Source: Denitratimonas sp037478135 (GTDB taxonomy: Bacteria; Pseudomonadota; Gammaproteobacteria; Xanthomonadales; Xanthomonadaceae). Taken from it: a stretch of 64,000 bases of DNA. A program made the position numbers and the translations under genes. This document shows positions 17,862-27,190 of the stretch, piece after piece; within the stretch, counting starts at the first letter, position 1, and every line of letters starts with the position of its first letter. The DNA is taken from assembly GCF_037478135.1 (NCBI RefSeq), contig NZ_JBBHDV010000002.1, positions 186,001 to 250,000 of the forward strand. Reading direction: 5' to 3'. The notes beneath the pieces were generated by a model. That model saw only the letters and a program-made list of their open reading frames with translations, ran no database searches and was not told the DNA's origin.

Positions 17862-18211
17862 GGCCGGGCGGGCGAGGGGAGGAGGGCCGCACTATGCCAG
17901 AATCCGGGACGGAATTGCTGCAATGCAGCAGCTTGCTTTCGTGGGAGCGGCTTCAGCCGCGATGGGGCTTTGCCCGGGGAAAGTCCGGTTCTTGATGCGT
18001 CATCCCAGCGGCTTTCAACTCCGCAACCACGCGCGATGACGATGCCCTCCGCCGGCCCCAACTCCCTGATCAACCGGAAAAACCCCTCCCGCTGCACCCC
18101 GAAACCCGCCTCCACGGCGCGATCATCGGCCTTGCCTTACCGGCCATCGGCCTGCGCTGGCCGGGCAACTTGCAATGCACTAGGTTAGCCCAGTCAAAAG
18201 AGGAGCTTGAG
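17862..18211. other. Intergenic region between serA and the pilus operon with one REP-like element
   Basis: This 350-bp divergent gap contains a REP-like element at about 17941-17967, whose core GCGGCTTCAGCCGC is palindromic. Near its right end TGGC (18158) and TTGCAA (18170) resemble a sigma-54 promoter, but the spacing is one base too long. AGGAGCTTGAG just before 18212 is the ribosome-binding site of the first pilin gene. Confidence 0.6.
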
Positions 18212-18754
18212 ATGCCTTCCCCTTCCGCATCGGCCCGTCGAGTACGTGGCTTCACGTTGATAGAACTGCTCGTCACGGTGGCGATTATCGCGATACTGGC
18301 GACACTCGCGGTGCCCAGCTTTGCTCGCGTCATCGCCAGCAATCGAATCGCATCGGGCGTCAATGAATTCATCTCTGCGGTGAATCTTGCAAGGATGGAG
18401 GCCGTCCGGCGAGGTCGCCCCGCCGGAGTCTGTGCCAGCGACAACGGCAGTACCTGCTCTGGTAATTGGGATGATGGTTTCATCGTCTACTACATGTCTG
18501 ATGCGGCGACTCCGGTAGAAATTGTCGTGCGTGAGGGCGAGTTCAGTTCCAAGGATAAGGTTTCCAGTACCACGGGGAGTGATATTCGATTCAGCAGTCG
18601 TGGTCAGATTGCGTCCGCAAACAAAGTGCTTTATAAACCCGAGGATGAAAGGTATGAAGACCTGCAGCGCTGCCTTCATATTTCCGTTTCTGGATCAGTC
18701 ACTGCGGTAGCTGGGTCATGCACCACACCTCCCGCCACACCTTCTGAACCCTGA
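18212..18754 (+). CDS. fimT: Minor pseudopilin, FimT/GspH family
   Basis: ATG 18212 follows a strong AGGAG. The 180-residue prepilin has a short basic leader ending RVRGFTLIELLVTVAIIAIL, the type IV pilin cleavage motif (G/FTLIE) and hydrophobic N-terminal helix. The rest matches GspH/FimT, including a SRGQIAS segment in the C-terminal half. It would be a minor component priming pilus assembly, and FimT-type proteins have been linked to DNA binding during natural transformation. It is the first gene of the minor pilin operon. Confidence 0.9.
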   Translation: MPSPSASARRVRGFTLIELLVTVAIIAILATLAVPSFARVIASNRIASGVNEFISAVNLARMEAVRRGRPAGVCASDNGSTCSGNWDDGFIVYYMSDAATPVEIVVREGEFSSKDKVSSTTGSDIRFSSRGQIASANKVLYKPEDERYEDLQRCLHISVSGSVTAVAGSCTTPPATPSEP

Positions 18755-18764
18755 GTCTTTGCCG

Positions 18765-19346
18765 ATGACCATCAATACATCACGTGGATTCACCCTGCTT
18801 GAAGTACTGATCGCCGTGCTGGTGCTTTCGCTCGGTCTGCTCGGTCTGGCTGGATTGCAGGCCTACTCGATGCGCTATAATCAGAGTGCCAATTACCGTA
18901 CCCAAGCGACCAATCTGGCCTCCCAATTCATGGACATTGCCAGAAGTTACCGAGGTGCCGGCAATACCGGGCAAGATGCCCGTAATCACCCGAATATTAG
19001 AAGGCTTGTTGCCGGCCTCAATAGCTTTTCTGATGGTGGAACGATGTCGCTGTTGACCGCCTGCAATGCAACTGGGGCAGGAATCGATCCGATACGGTGT
19101 GATCGGGCACGCTGGTTCAATGCGCTGCGTACACAGTTGCCAAATGGGCGTGCCAGGGTTGTATTTGCTGGTATGCCAAGTGGCGCAATTACAGTGGAAA
19201 TCTGCTGGACCGATGATCGCAATGTGGACACCACGCAGACTCCCGATTGTACGGGTGCGAGCGAAGGCTATGGGCGCGCATCTGTCGGGGCTGACGGGAC
19301 TTCGAACTGGCCCAACAACGCCGTCTGGTTGAGGAGTGCCATATGA
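18765..19346 (+). CDS. pilV: Type IV pilus minor pilin PilV
   Basis: The 193-residue prepilin starts MTINTSRGFTLLEVLIAVLV, with prepilin peptidase site G/FTLLE. The segment LSLGLLGLAGLQAYSMRYNQSA is a strong PilV signature. ATG 18765 is preferred over the TTG two codons upstream. The gene lies 10 bp after fimT, and its stop overlaps the pilW start. Confidence 0.9.
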   Translation: MTINTSRGFTLLEVLIAVLVLSLGLLGLAGLQAYSMRYNQSANYRTQATNLASQFMDIARSYRGAGNTGQDARNHPNIRRLVAGLNSFSDGGTMSLLTACNATGAGIDPIRCDRARWFNALRTQLPNGRARVVFAGMPSGAITVEICWTDDRNVDTTQTPDCTGASEGYGRASVGADGTSNWPNNAVWLRSAI

Positions 19347-20656
19347 ATCGTTTGCCTCCGTTCATATGCAGCCGACAACGTGGTGTTTCGTTGATTGAGT
19401 TGATGGTCGCGTTGGTGATTGCGGCGCTGCTCGGTATTGGTCTGGTACAGATTTTTGGTAGTACGCGCGCAGCGTTCAACGCAAACACTTCCCTTGCGCG
19501 CGCGCAGGAAAATTCGCGCTTTGCGCTGGGTTTCATAAACGAAGATCTGCGCATGGCGGGCCATCTGGGAACACGAAACGAGCAGGGTTCACAGGCCGGT
19601 GCCGCAGAAGATCCGGTCGGGAATCTGTTGTTCAATCATACCGCTCCCGCCGGTGGCACCGGCATGCCGGACACTGCTCCTTGGGCGTTTCGTCTGGATA
19701 TCCCGTTTGAAGCCTACGAGTTCACCGGTACCGGCATCAACGTCACCTATACATTGCCGGATCCACCCGTTGTTTCAACCGGTGCCGGAAACTGGTCGCC
19801 GGCACTACCGTCCGAGCTGACGCCACTGGCCACGACGGCATTGGCTGGCAGCGATATCATCGTGGTGCGGTATCTTAGTGCGGACTTCGTCACCTTGGTG
19901 AATCGCCTGGATCGAGCCGATGGCATGGCGATAAGCAGCAATATGCCTTTTGTTGCGGCGACGGGAACTTTCTTTTGGAATTCGGCGTCTTCGCCTGACT
20001 TCATCAAAGATCAAGGCATCTACGCATTCTCCAATGCGCGTGCCATCAGTTTATTTCAAGTCGCCAGTTCCGCAACACCGGTTGGCGCAACAGAGGCATC
20101 GGCAACGGCGTCAACAGCCAGCGCCTGGAACAGGCGTGGATGGCAGGCGGATCGACCCGCAGGTGCGGGTGGGGAACTGGAGAATTCCGCCGATTATGGA
20201 AGCCTCTTGCCGGTTCATCGTTACGAGATGGTGGTGTATTATGTGGCCATCGGTGCTGGCGGGGAACCAGCATTGTTCCGTCGTCGATTGAATCCCGCTA
20301 ATACGACGACTGCGCTGGGTGATCCCGAGGAACTTGTGCCGGGCGTGGAGTCTCTGCAAGTGGTCATGGGGCTCATCTCGCTACCACGCGCTGCGGATCA
20401 GCCTGAAGGGTACGCCACTGCGAATCAGATCAGCGCCGTTGCTCCGAGTACAACTGCTGCTGCGAGTGCCAACTGGCGCAGGGTGGTCAGTGCGCGTGTC
20501 GGCTTGCTGATGCGTAGTCAGTTGCCCGCAAGCAGACAAGAGGCAGACATTACCCACAACGTAGCAGGCACCCAGATCACGCCGGCGGCAACTGACCGGC
20601 GCTTGCGCCATGTGTATGAAACCCAGGTCTCGTTGCGTAATCGCAGTCGTGGCTGA
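19343..20656 (+). CDS. pilW: Type IV pilus minor pilin PilW
   Basis: The ATG overlaps the pilV stop (ATGA). The 437-residue prepilin has the leader and cleavage motif RGVSLIELMVALVIAALLGI, in which the usual Phe after Gly is Val. FALGFINEDLRMAGHLG is a typical PilW motif. PilW works with PilV, PilX and PilY1 in a priming complex that starts pilus polymerisation. Length is at the long end for the family. Confidence 0.9.
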   Translation: MNRLPPFICSRQRGVSLIELMVALVIAALLGIGLVQIFGSTRAAFNANTSLARAQENSRFALGFINEDLRMAGHLGTRNEQGSQAGAAEDPVGNLLFNHTAPAGGTGMPDTAPWAFRLDIPFEAYEFTGTGINVTYTLPDPPVVSTGAGNWSPALPSELTPLATTALAGSDIIVVRYLSADFVTLVNRLDRADGMAISSNMPFVAATGTFFWNSASSPDFIKDQGIYAFSNARAISLFQVASSATPVGATEASATASTASAWNRRGWQADRPAGAGGELENSADYGSLLPVHRYEMVVYYVAIGAGGEPALFRRRLNPANTTTALGDPEELVPGVESLQVVMGLISLPRAADQPEGYATANQISAVAPSTTAAASANWRRVVSARVGLLMRSQLPASRQEADITHNVAGTQITPAATDRRLRHVYETQVSLRNRSRG

Positions 20657-20683
20657 TCAGGTTGGACAAGGAAATATCTTGAC

Positions 20684-21187
20684 ATGATCACGAGAAATCT
20701 TCCCATGCATCGGAAAAGCCCACGCAAGGAACACGGTGCCGTGCTTTTCATTGCGTTGATGCTGCTCATCATCCTGACCTTGCTGGGCCTTTCAGCAGCA
20801 CAGGTGACGTCCCTCCAGGAACGTATGGCATCAATTTACCGGGCGGACCAGATGGCGTTCGAAAATGCCGAGAGCCTGCTGGCTGGCATCGAGCGTTCCA
20901 CGACAGAAAGCACCAATCCCATCCTGAACGTAAGCTGTGAGCAATTGTATGATGGCTCGAAGCGGGCCGATCAGTGGAGGGCAGGAAACAATCTCGGCAC
21001 CACAACCTTTATTGAGAATCTTGGGCGTGGCTCCAGCTTCATCAGCAAGGTCGGCTCGCTGGAAGCTGGCTTGGCTCAGGAAATAGGCGACAAGAACTGT
21101 CTGTTCCTTCAGATCAGCGCGCATGCCTATGACGATCCGAGCGCCAAGACATCGCATTCCATTATTCAATCCATCTTCACGCCTTGA
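20684..21187 (+). CDS. pilX: Type IV pilus assembly protein PilX
   Basis: The 167-residue protein has the PilX N-terminus HGAVLFIALMLLIILTLLGL followed by QVTSLQERMASIYRADQMAF. This is the conserved hydrophobic stretch and ExMA-type segment of the family. AAGGA lies ~11 nt before ATG 20684; ATG 20705 is an alternative. It belongs to the minor pilin priming complex. The stop overlaps a TTG that could start pilY1. Confidence 0.85.
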   Translation: MITRNLPMHRKSPRKEHGAVLFIALMLLIILTLLGLSAAQVTSLQERMASIYRADQMAFENAESLLAGIERSTTESTNPILNVSCEQLYDGSKRADQWRAGNNLGTTTFIENLGRGSSFISKVGSLEAGLAQEIGDKNCLFLQISAHAYDDPSAKTSHSIIQSIFTP

Positions 21188-21210
21188 TCGGCGACGCAAA
21201 GGATACCGAT

Positions 21211-24200
21211 ATGACTTCCGTTAAATCGCCATTGCTATGCGCTTCGATGACGGCCGTGCTGGTTCTGGCTTCCGGCCTATCCACGCCGGCTAGCGCTGCA
21301 CTTCCGGTATCCCAAATACCACTGAGTATCGGCTCCGGTCAGAACGCGCCGCCGCTGAATATGCTGGTGATGGGACGCGACCACAAGCTCTATTATGAGG
21401 CCTATAACGATGCCTCGGACCTCAACGGCGATGGCGTCCTGGACGTTGGATACAAAGGCCATCTCTCGGCGGATGATGGCGGCATAGATTACTTCGGTTA
21501 CTTCGACTCCTATCGCTGCTATACCTACGGCTCACAGAAGTTCACACCAGGGGCCGCTGCACCCAACAAAACCTGTTCTAATGCGTGGAGCGGTGACTTC
21601 CTGAACTACCTTACGACCTCGCGCATGGACGCGCTGCGCAAGGTGTTATACGGTGGTCATCGCGTAGTGGATACAGCAACAGCTACTACGCTGGAGCGTG
21701 CATACATTCCGCAGGATGCCCACAGTTGGGGCAAGGAATACACAAGCATCGCTGTGGATGGTTACGACATCAGGGATTACGCTCCGCTGTCGCTGCCAAA
21801 AGAAAACACCCGGCATCTGTTTGCCAATACCACCCTCAGGAACGATGAATCAAAGGGGCCGTTGCTGCGTGTACTCAATGATTCCAAATTCCGAATCTGG
21901 GAGTGGGTGGCGAAAGAGAATCCGGTAGCAGGAAGCAGCTGCGGCAGTGGTTCCAATTGTGAGACGACAGGAGGCACACAGTCACATCCTGGCCACCCCA
22001 ATAACCGTGGGGAATTCAACTCCATCGAGTCAGAATTTGCGATTCCGGCAAATCAGTACGGTGGAGTTTTTGCTCTTGACAGCCTGAACTGCACATCCGG
22101 TTGCAATCTTGGCGGGGGGGCGCAAGATAATTTTCTGACCATCGCAACCACACGTTTCCAGATGCGAAACCGCGATGCGGCCAACGGCGACTATCAGTTT
22201 TGTGTGGATGGTGATGATGCCGTTGATGTCCAGATTCTTAGCTCGAACGGTGCTACCGTGCTTGGAAGTGCGGGATGGTACGGCGGTCATGGATTCGCAA
22301 ACAATTGCGACTCCCCAAGGGCCACAGCAAACATAAGGCTGGACCGGAATACGACCTACCAGATAAAATTCCGCCACGAGGAAATGACAGGTGGTGAGGG
22401 CTACCGTCTTCGCTGGCGCAAGGTGTCAGGAGCTAATCAATTTAGCTGGACTGAGTTTTCCAGGAAGAGCTCGGGTAACGACAACAAGAACAATGGAAGC
22501 GGTGGGGACAACACTGACTTTCAGGTTCGTTTTTACAATCTGAGACCATCTCAAAACTCCTCCAGAATCACAGACTACCGAGTAAGAGTGGATGTCTGTG
22601 TCGCTGGTGCGCTTGATCCGAATTGTAAGCAGTATCCTAATGGTAATTACAAGCCGACAGGAATTCTTCATGATTACGGTGAAGACGACCGAATGATGTT
22701 CGGTCTTCTCACTGGCTCCTATGCCAAAAATACCCAGGGTGGTGTAGTCAGGAAGAATATCTCCAGCTTCGCTGACGAGGTAAATGCCAATGATGGGACA
22801 TTTGCTTCGGTGGTTGGAATGGTGAAGACGATCGATCGACTGAAGACGATCGAGTACAACGCCTACCAGTACACCTGTGGTTGGATTGCAAATCGGGCAA
22901 TCAACGATGGGGAGTGCTCGATGTGGGGCAACCCTGTTGGAGAAATGATGTGGGAGTCGCTACGCTATTTCGCCGGCGCAGGTTCGCCACGTACTGAGTT
23001 CAATATTGCATCCAACGCCAAGGATGCTTCGGTTCTGTCGTTGCCGCGCCCAGAATGGGTAGAGCCATACACCTCGGTGGAAGATGGCGGCAGCGGCTTT
23101 TTGCGTTGCGCTACGCCTGTCATGACGGTCATCAGCGATATTAATCCTTCGTATGATGGCAGTGTGCCTGGCAGTAAATTCGTATCAATTAGTGGGGCGG
23201 GTGATCCGGAGCCGGTAAACTCTCTCAACGTCTCCAATGAAGTCGATGCGATTTGGGTCGCTGAAGGCGGTGGCACACGACAGGTGTTCATCGGTGAGTC
23301 TGGAGGAGTGGCTGACTCCAATCCAACGGTGAAGGCGGTTTCCAACCTATCCACGGTCAGGGGGCTGGCACCGGAAGAGCCAAGCAAGCAAGGTACATAC
23401 TACTCCGCGGGTGTGGCTCGTTTTGGCGCGACCAATCGCATTGGTGGCGACAAGAATGCGATGACCTATGCGGTCGCATTGGCGTCACCGCTGCCAACAC
23501 TCACCTTCCCCATTGGCGATAGTGTCATAACCGTCGTTCCTTTTGCGAAGTCACCGTATGGCAGATACGGCGGTGACGTGAACCCCGATGGAAGCTTCCA
23601 GCCGACCAATCAGATTGTTGATATTTTCGTCGAGAAAATCGCCAATACTGATCCTGCCGGAGCCGATCAGGACGACGAGGTGAACGAAGGGCGTCCGTAT
23701 GCTGAATTCCGGATCAACTATGAAGACGTTGAGCAAGGTGCCGACCATGACATGGATGCCATTGTCAGGTATACGTTCCAGGTGACTGCTGACGATGAGC
23801 TTGATATTGCGCTGCGATCTGAGTATGCATCAGGAAGCATTGTCCAGTATATCGGTTATATTATCTCCGGCACGACCAAGGATGGGATCTATCTGGAGGT
23901 CAGTGATTGTGATACTTCCAGTGCCTATCCGGATAATGACTTTTGCCCTTCCGCCAGTCATGGCGGGGTTCGCTATTCTCTGAATACCCCACCCGGGGAG
24001 GATGCGGGCTATTGTACGAATCCAACGAATTTAGCATCCAGCAAGTGCTTCTCATTGCCTTACGAAACCAGTCGCAGATTTGTGCCTGGCACGTCGAGTG
24101 GTGCAGAGTTGTTGAAGGATCCGCTGTGGTATGCAGCAAAATACGGACGCCCCCCCAGCTACACTTGGGATGAGGACGGAGATCAGAGCCCCGACAACTA

Positions 24201-26280
24201 TTTCCTGGTCACCAATGCCGGTACATTGAAGGAGCAGTTGGATAAAGCTTTTTCTCAGATCATTGCCGACACGCAAGACAGTGGTGGTGTCGCAGCAAGC
24301 GGCGCCCGCGCAACGGAAGGTTTCATGGCCTATGTTCCTGAGTACACTACAACCGACTGGACGGGTGACCTGCGCGCTCACAAACTGAACCCCGGGACAG
24401 GGGCACTGTTGCCTGCGGTGTGGAGTGCCAAAACCCTGCTTGCATCAATCGCTGACACTGCGGTGACCAGCCAAAGTGGGCGCAAGGTTTATTACATCGA
24501 TCCATCCGAACCGACGGCATCAACCCGTCTGAAGGATTTCACGGTGGCGGCTCTTGGTGGTGGTGACCCGGATGCGGCTGCAGCGAAACTGGGCATTTCG
24601 AACCTTGCTGCCATCTATCCGGGCAAGACCATCGAAGATGTTGTCAACTATTTGCGTGGCGATCATCGCAACGAACTGAAGAACGGTGGCGTGTTCCGTG
24701 ATCGGAGTGGTCGTATAGGTGATATTTTCTCCCAACCTGCAGTGCTGGATCAGGCCTCCTACGGCTATCTCAATCTTCCTGTAGCTGCCGGGGGAGGGTA
24801 TGGTACAGGCGGATATGCAAAGTTCGTGGAAAGCAAGAAGGACAGGGTGCCGGTTGTTTTTGTTGCGTCCAATGATGGATTCCTTCATGCCTTCAATGCG
24901 TCGGACAGCGCGACAACGGGTGGCCGTGAGCTGTTCGCCATTGCTCCCAGCAGTGTACTAGGCAACATGGCGCAGCTTGCCTCGCCAAGCTATACGCATC
25001 GCTTCTATGTGGATGGTTCTCCGTCGCAAGGCGATGCATATATTGGGGGGAGCTGGAAAACCGTGTTGCTGGGGTCTACCGGTGCCGGCGGCCGCTCGGT
25101 GTTTGCGCTGGATGTCACAGACCCGGTAACCCAGGGCGCCAAGGTGCTGTGGGAGTTCAGTCATGCTGACCTCGGCTTGACCATTGGCACGCCAAAGATC
25201 GCCCGTTTGCCGAACGGACAATGGGCGGCCGTGTTCGGGAATGGCTACAACAGTGACAACAATCAGGCGTTTCTGTTCATTGTCAACCTTGAAACCGGAG
25301 CCCTGATTGCCAAGGTGGCTACCAATACCGAAGGCACTGCGTCGGTGCCCAATGGAATGGCAACTCCTGCCGTGATTGATCTGCAGGGCGACGGTACCAC
25401 CGATCTGGTGTATGCAGGCGATTATTATGGAAACCTGTGGCGCATCCCGCTTTCGGCCTCCGGCACCACTCTGAATACTCCGGTTGCGTCTACGCTGTTT
25501 ACTGCAACCGATTCAGCGGCGGGTGGTGGGGCAGCTGCACGACAACCAATCACCGGTGGTGTTACCGCTTCGGTTCATCCAGTAAACGGACAGCTCGTAT
25601 TCTTCGGCACTGGCAGTTATTTCCTCGAGGGTGACAATGCCGCGCCAAGCGAGTCGGACCAGGTGCAAAGCTTCTACGCGATCTGGGATGACAACGGCGA
25701 TATGGTGACTCGCAGCTCACTGGTGGAACAGACCTTCACCGCTTCGGGCTCCGGGCGCACCGCAAGTGACAATGTGGTGGATTGGGGCAGTGATAAGGGT
25801 TGGTTCATCGACTTGAAGACGGGTGCATCTCCCGCAGATGGCGAGCGATTCATCGGTCAGCCAACCGTTGCCTTGGGGCGGGTGTTTTTCACTACATTCG
25901 TATCGCAAGGTGATGAGTGCGAGCCAGGAGGTACTAATTGGATTAACGCGCTCTGGACCACTTCGGGCAGCGGTGCCTTGAGTGCGGGTTTGGAGTCGTC
26001 AACGTCTTTGACGGGTAGCGGCGGGCCGATACGTGACGCTATTACCATCGTCACCGGCCGTACTGGCGGTGACGAGGGGAGCGAAGACTGCGACCCATCC
26101 GCCGATCCCAATTGTGTTCCACCTGCTCCAGTCGATGTCGACGGTGACGGAGTAATAGATGATCTTGGCGCGGTCCCTCCCAGGGCCTGTATCCTGAGCG
26201 TTGATTTGCTCACTGCGGTCGGTTTCAATCCGTTGCTTAGGATGGCCTGCGGCCGGCAATCTTGGAGACATATTCAGTAG
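21211..26280 (+). CDS. pilY1: PilY1 tip adhesin / type IV pilus assembly protein
   Basis: The 1689-residue protein starts at ATG 21211 with AAAGGAT upstream; an in-frame TTG at 21184 overlaps the pilX stop. A signal peptide ends near TPASA. The C-terminal part (about 1140-1600) is the Neisseria PilC/PilY1 beta-propeller (VVFVASNDGFLHAFNASDS, YVDGSPSQGDAYIG). Four calcium-loop motifs of the DxDxDGxxD type are visible at about residues 70-78, 987-995, 1390-1398 (inside the propeller) and 1642-1650. Residues ~283-423 look like an inserted PA14-type domain. I see no DxSxS MIDAS motif of the vWA module known in Pseudomonas PilY1. It should cap the pilus and control extension/retraction and attachment. 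Confidence 0.93.
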   Translation: MTSVKSPLLCASMTAVLVLASGLSTPASAALPVSQIPLSIGSGQNAPPLNMLVMGRDHKLYYEAYNDASDLNGDGVLDVGYKGHLSADDGGIDYFGYFDSYRCYTYGSQKFTPGAAAPNKTCSNAWSGDFLNYLTTSRMDALRKVLYGGHRVVDTATATTLERAYIPQDAHSWGKEYTSIAVDGYDIRDYAPLSLPKENTRHLFANTTLRNDESKGPLLRVLNDSKFRIWEWVAKENPVAGSSCGSGSNCETTGGTQSHPGHPNNRGEFNSIESEFAIPANQYGGVFALDSLNCTSGCNLGGGAQDNFLTIATTRFQMRNRDAANGDYQFCVDGDDAVDVQILSSNGATVLGSAGWYGGHGFANNCDSPRATANIRLDRNTTYQIKFRHEEMTGGEGYRLRWRKVSGANQFSWTEFSRKSSGNDNKNNGSGGDNTDFQVRFYNLRPSQNSSRITDYRVRVDVCVAGALDPNCKQYPNGNYKPTGILHDYGEDDRMMFGLLTGSYAKNTQGGVVRKNISSFADEVNANDGTFASVVGMVKTIDRLKTIEYNAYQYTCGWIANRAINDGECSMWGNPVGEMMWESLRYFAGAGSPRTEFNIASNAKDASVLSLPRPEWVEPYTSVEDGGSGFLRCATPVMTVISDINPSYDGSVPGSKFVSISGAGDPEPVNSLNVSNEVDAIWVAEGGGTRQVFIGESGGVADSNPTVKAVSNLSTVRGLAPEEPSKQGTYYSAGVARFGATNRIGGDKNAMTYAVALASPLPTLTFPIGDSVITVVPFAKSPYGRYGGDVNPDGSFQPTNQIVDIFVEKIANTDPAGADQDDEVNEGRPYAEFRINYEDVEQGADHDMDAIVRYTFQVTADDELDIALRSEYASGSIVQYIGYIISGTTKDGIYLEVSDCDTSSAYPDNDFCPSASHGGVRYSLNTPPGEDAGYCTNPTNLASSKCFSLPYETSRRFVPGTSSGAELLKDPLWYAAKYGRPPSYTWDEDGDQSPDNYFLVTNAGTLKEQLDKAFSQIIADTQDSGGVAASGARATEGFMAYVPEYTTTDWTGDLRAHKLNPGTGALLPAVWSAKTLLASIADTAVTSQSGRKVYYIDPSEPTASTRLKDFTVAALGGGDPDAAAAKLGISNLAAIYPGKTIEDVVNYLRGDHRNELKNGGVFRDRSGRIGDIFSQPAVLDQASYGYLNLPVAAGGGYGTGGYAKFVESKKDRVPVVFVASNDGFLHAFNASDSATTGGRELFAIAPSSVLGNMAQLASPSYTHRFYVDGSPSQGDAYIGGSWKTVLLGSTGAGGRSVFALDVTDPVTQGAKVLWEFSHADLGLTIGTPKIARLPNGQWAAVFGNGYNSDNNQAFLFIVNLETGALIAKVATNTEGTASVPNGMATPAVIDLQGDGTTDLVYAGDYYGNLWRIPLSASGTTLNTPVASTLFTATDSAAGGGAAARQPITGGVTASVHPVNGQLVFFGTGSYFLEGDNAAPSESDQVQSFYAIWDDNGDMVTRSSLVEQTFTASGSGRTASDNVVDWGSDKGWFIDLKTGASPADGERFIGQPTVALGRVFFTTFVSQGDECEPGGTNWINALWTTSGSGALSAGLESSTSLTGSGGPIRDAITIVTGRTGGDEGSEDCDPSADPNCVPPAPVDVDGDGVIDDLGAVPPRACILSVDLLTAVGFNPLLRMACGRQSWRHIQ

Positions 26281-26288
26281 GCAGACAT

Positions 26289-26322
26289 GCACGCCCTCTT
26301 CGCTTGATCGGCGAGGGCGTGC
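26289..26322 (+). other. Perfect 10-bp hairpin between pilY1 and pilE
   Basis: Arms GCACGCCCTC (26289-26298) and GAGGGCGTGC (26313-26322) flank a 14-nt loop, 9 nt after the pilY1 stop. No T-run follows, so it may be a processing or attenuation site rather than a full terminator. Confidence 0.55.
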
Positions 26323-26375
26323 TTCACGAGGATCGGATTGCGTTGCTTTGACGAAAATTCAGGATGTGTTTCTGC

Positions 26376-26783
26376 ATGAACAGCAAACGTGTGGCCAAGG
26401 GTTTCACCCTCATTGAGTTGATGATCGTGGTGGCGATCGTGGCAATTCTTGCCGCGATTGCTTACCCCTCTTATCAGGAGCATGTGCGGAAAACGCGCCG
26501 GGCGCAGGCACGGGTTGACATCATGCAGACCGTTCAATTGCTTGAGCGTTATTACAGCGCGCGCAATACCTATGTCGGATTCACCCCGACATCGATCAGT
26601 TCTCCGCCTACCGGCACGGCGTTTTACACGCTGACTGTTGCGGGGCCGCTGAGTGCGTCGGCATTCACGATTAGTGCTGAGCCACAAGGGGCACAGGCGG
26701 ATGACAAGTGCGGTACTCTGACGATCAATCAGGCCGGATCAAAAGGCCAGAAGACTGGAATGACCGTCGCAGATTGCTGGTGA
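26376..26783 (+). CDS. pilE: Type IV pilin PilE-like
   Basis: The 135-residue prepilin begins MNSKRVAKGFTLIELMIVVA, with the cleavage site G/FTLIE and Glu at +5. YPSYQEHVRKTRRAQARVDI is the typical PilE continuation. The C-terminus has a disulfide-type pair (DKCGTLTINQAGSKG and a final DCW). The class matches the PilE minor pilins found at the end of fimT-pilVWXY1 operons rather than the major subunit PilA; this is inference from position. ATG 26364 is an alternative start. A strong terminator follows. Confidence 0.88.
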   Translation: MNSKRVAKGFTLIELMIVVAIVAILAAIAYPSYQEHVRKTRRAQARVDIMQTVQLLERYYSARNTYVGFTPTSISSPPTGTAFYTLTVAGPLSASAFTISAEPQGAQADDKCGTLTINQAGSKGQKTGMTVADCW

Positions 26784-26866
26784 TGGATTCCGGCCCCGAT
26801 TAGCAGTTTCGTGACTCTGATCCGCCGTAGCGGTTGATATCGAATCACGTTCTTTTCGTTTCTGAC

Positions 26867-26900
26867 AAAGCTCCTTCCATGGGGCATGGGGAGCTTTTTT
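26867..26900 (+). terminator. Rho-independent terminator of the pilus operon
   Basis: A stepped hairpin has outer arms AAAGCTCC / GGAGCTTT and inner arms CCATG / CATGG with a GGG loop, followed by a run of T. It lies ~85 bp after pilE. Confidence 0.85.
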
Positions 26901-26980
26901 GTTGATGACTGATGGATTATTTGTCATCTGGTAGAGATTAGCCGTGGTCCGGATTGGTCGCATCGTCAGCTCCTGTTCCC

Positions 26981-27051
26981 TGTAGAGCGCAGCTTGCTGC
27001 GCTTGGTTTCGTCCGCGATCTTGTACCAAGCGCAGCAAGCTGCGCCCTACA
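26981..27051. repeat. 27-bp inverted repeat (BIME/MITE-like element)
   Basis: Left arm 26981-27007 (TGTAGAGCGCAGCTTGCTGC...) and right arm 27025-27051 are reverse complements at 26 of 27 positions, with a 17-nt loop. GCGCAGCTTGCTGCGC inside each arm is itself nearly palindromic. Each arm ends in TGTAG/CTACA, like the ends of other small dispersed elements in this window. Confidence 0.85.
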
Positions 27052-27190
27052 GATGGCATCTGAGACGTTTGGCTGGGTGGACTTGAAATCACTCGTGCAG
27101 CAGCCTATCTGATGGGCTGATCAGGTTTTTCCACTACTTCAGGCCAACGCTTCCGCCGGATACCGCGCTGCTGCATCCCGGCGTTCCTTC

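Larger units (their letters stand above)
26784..27190. other. Intergenic region after pilE: terminator and a large inverted repeat
   Basis: The 407-bp gap holds the terminator at 26867-26900 and the inverted repeat at 26981-27051, listed separately. Nothing coding is recognisable in the remainder. Confidence 0.6.
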
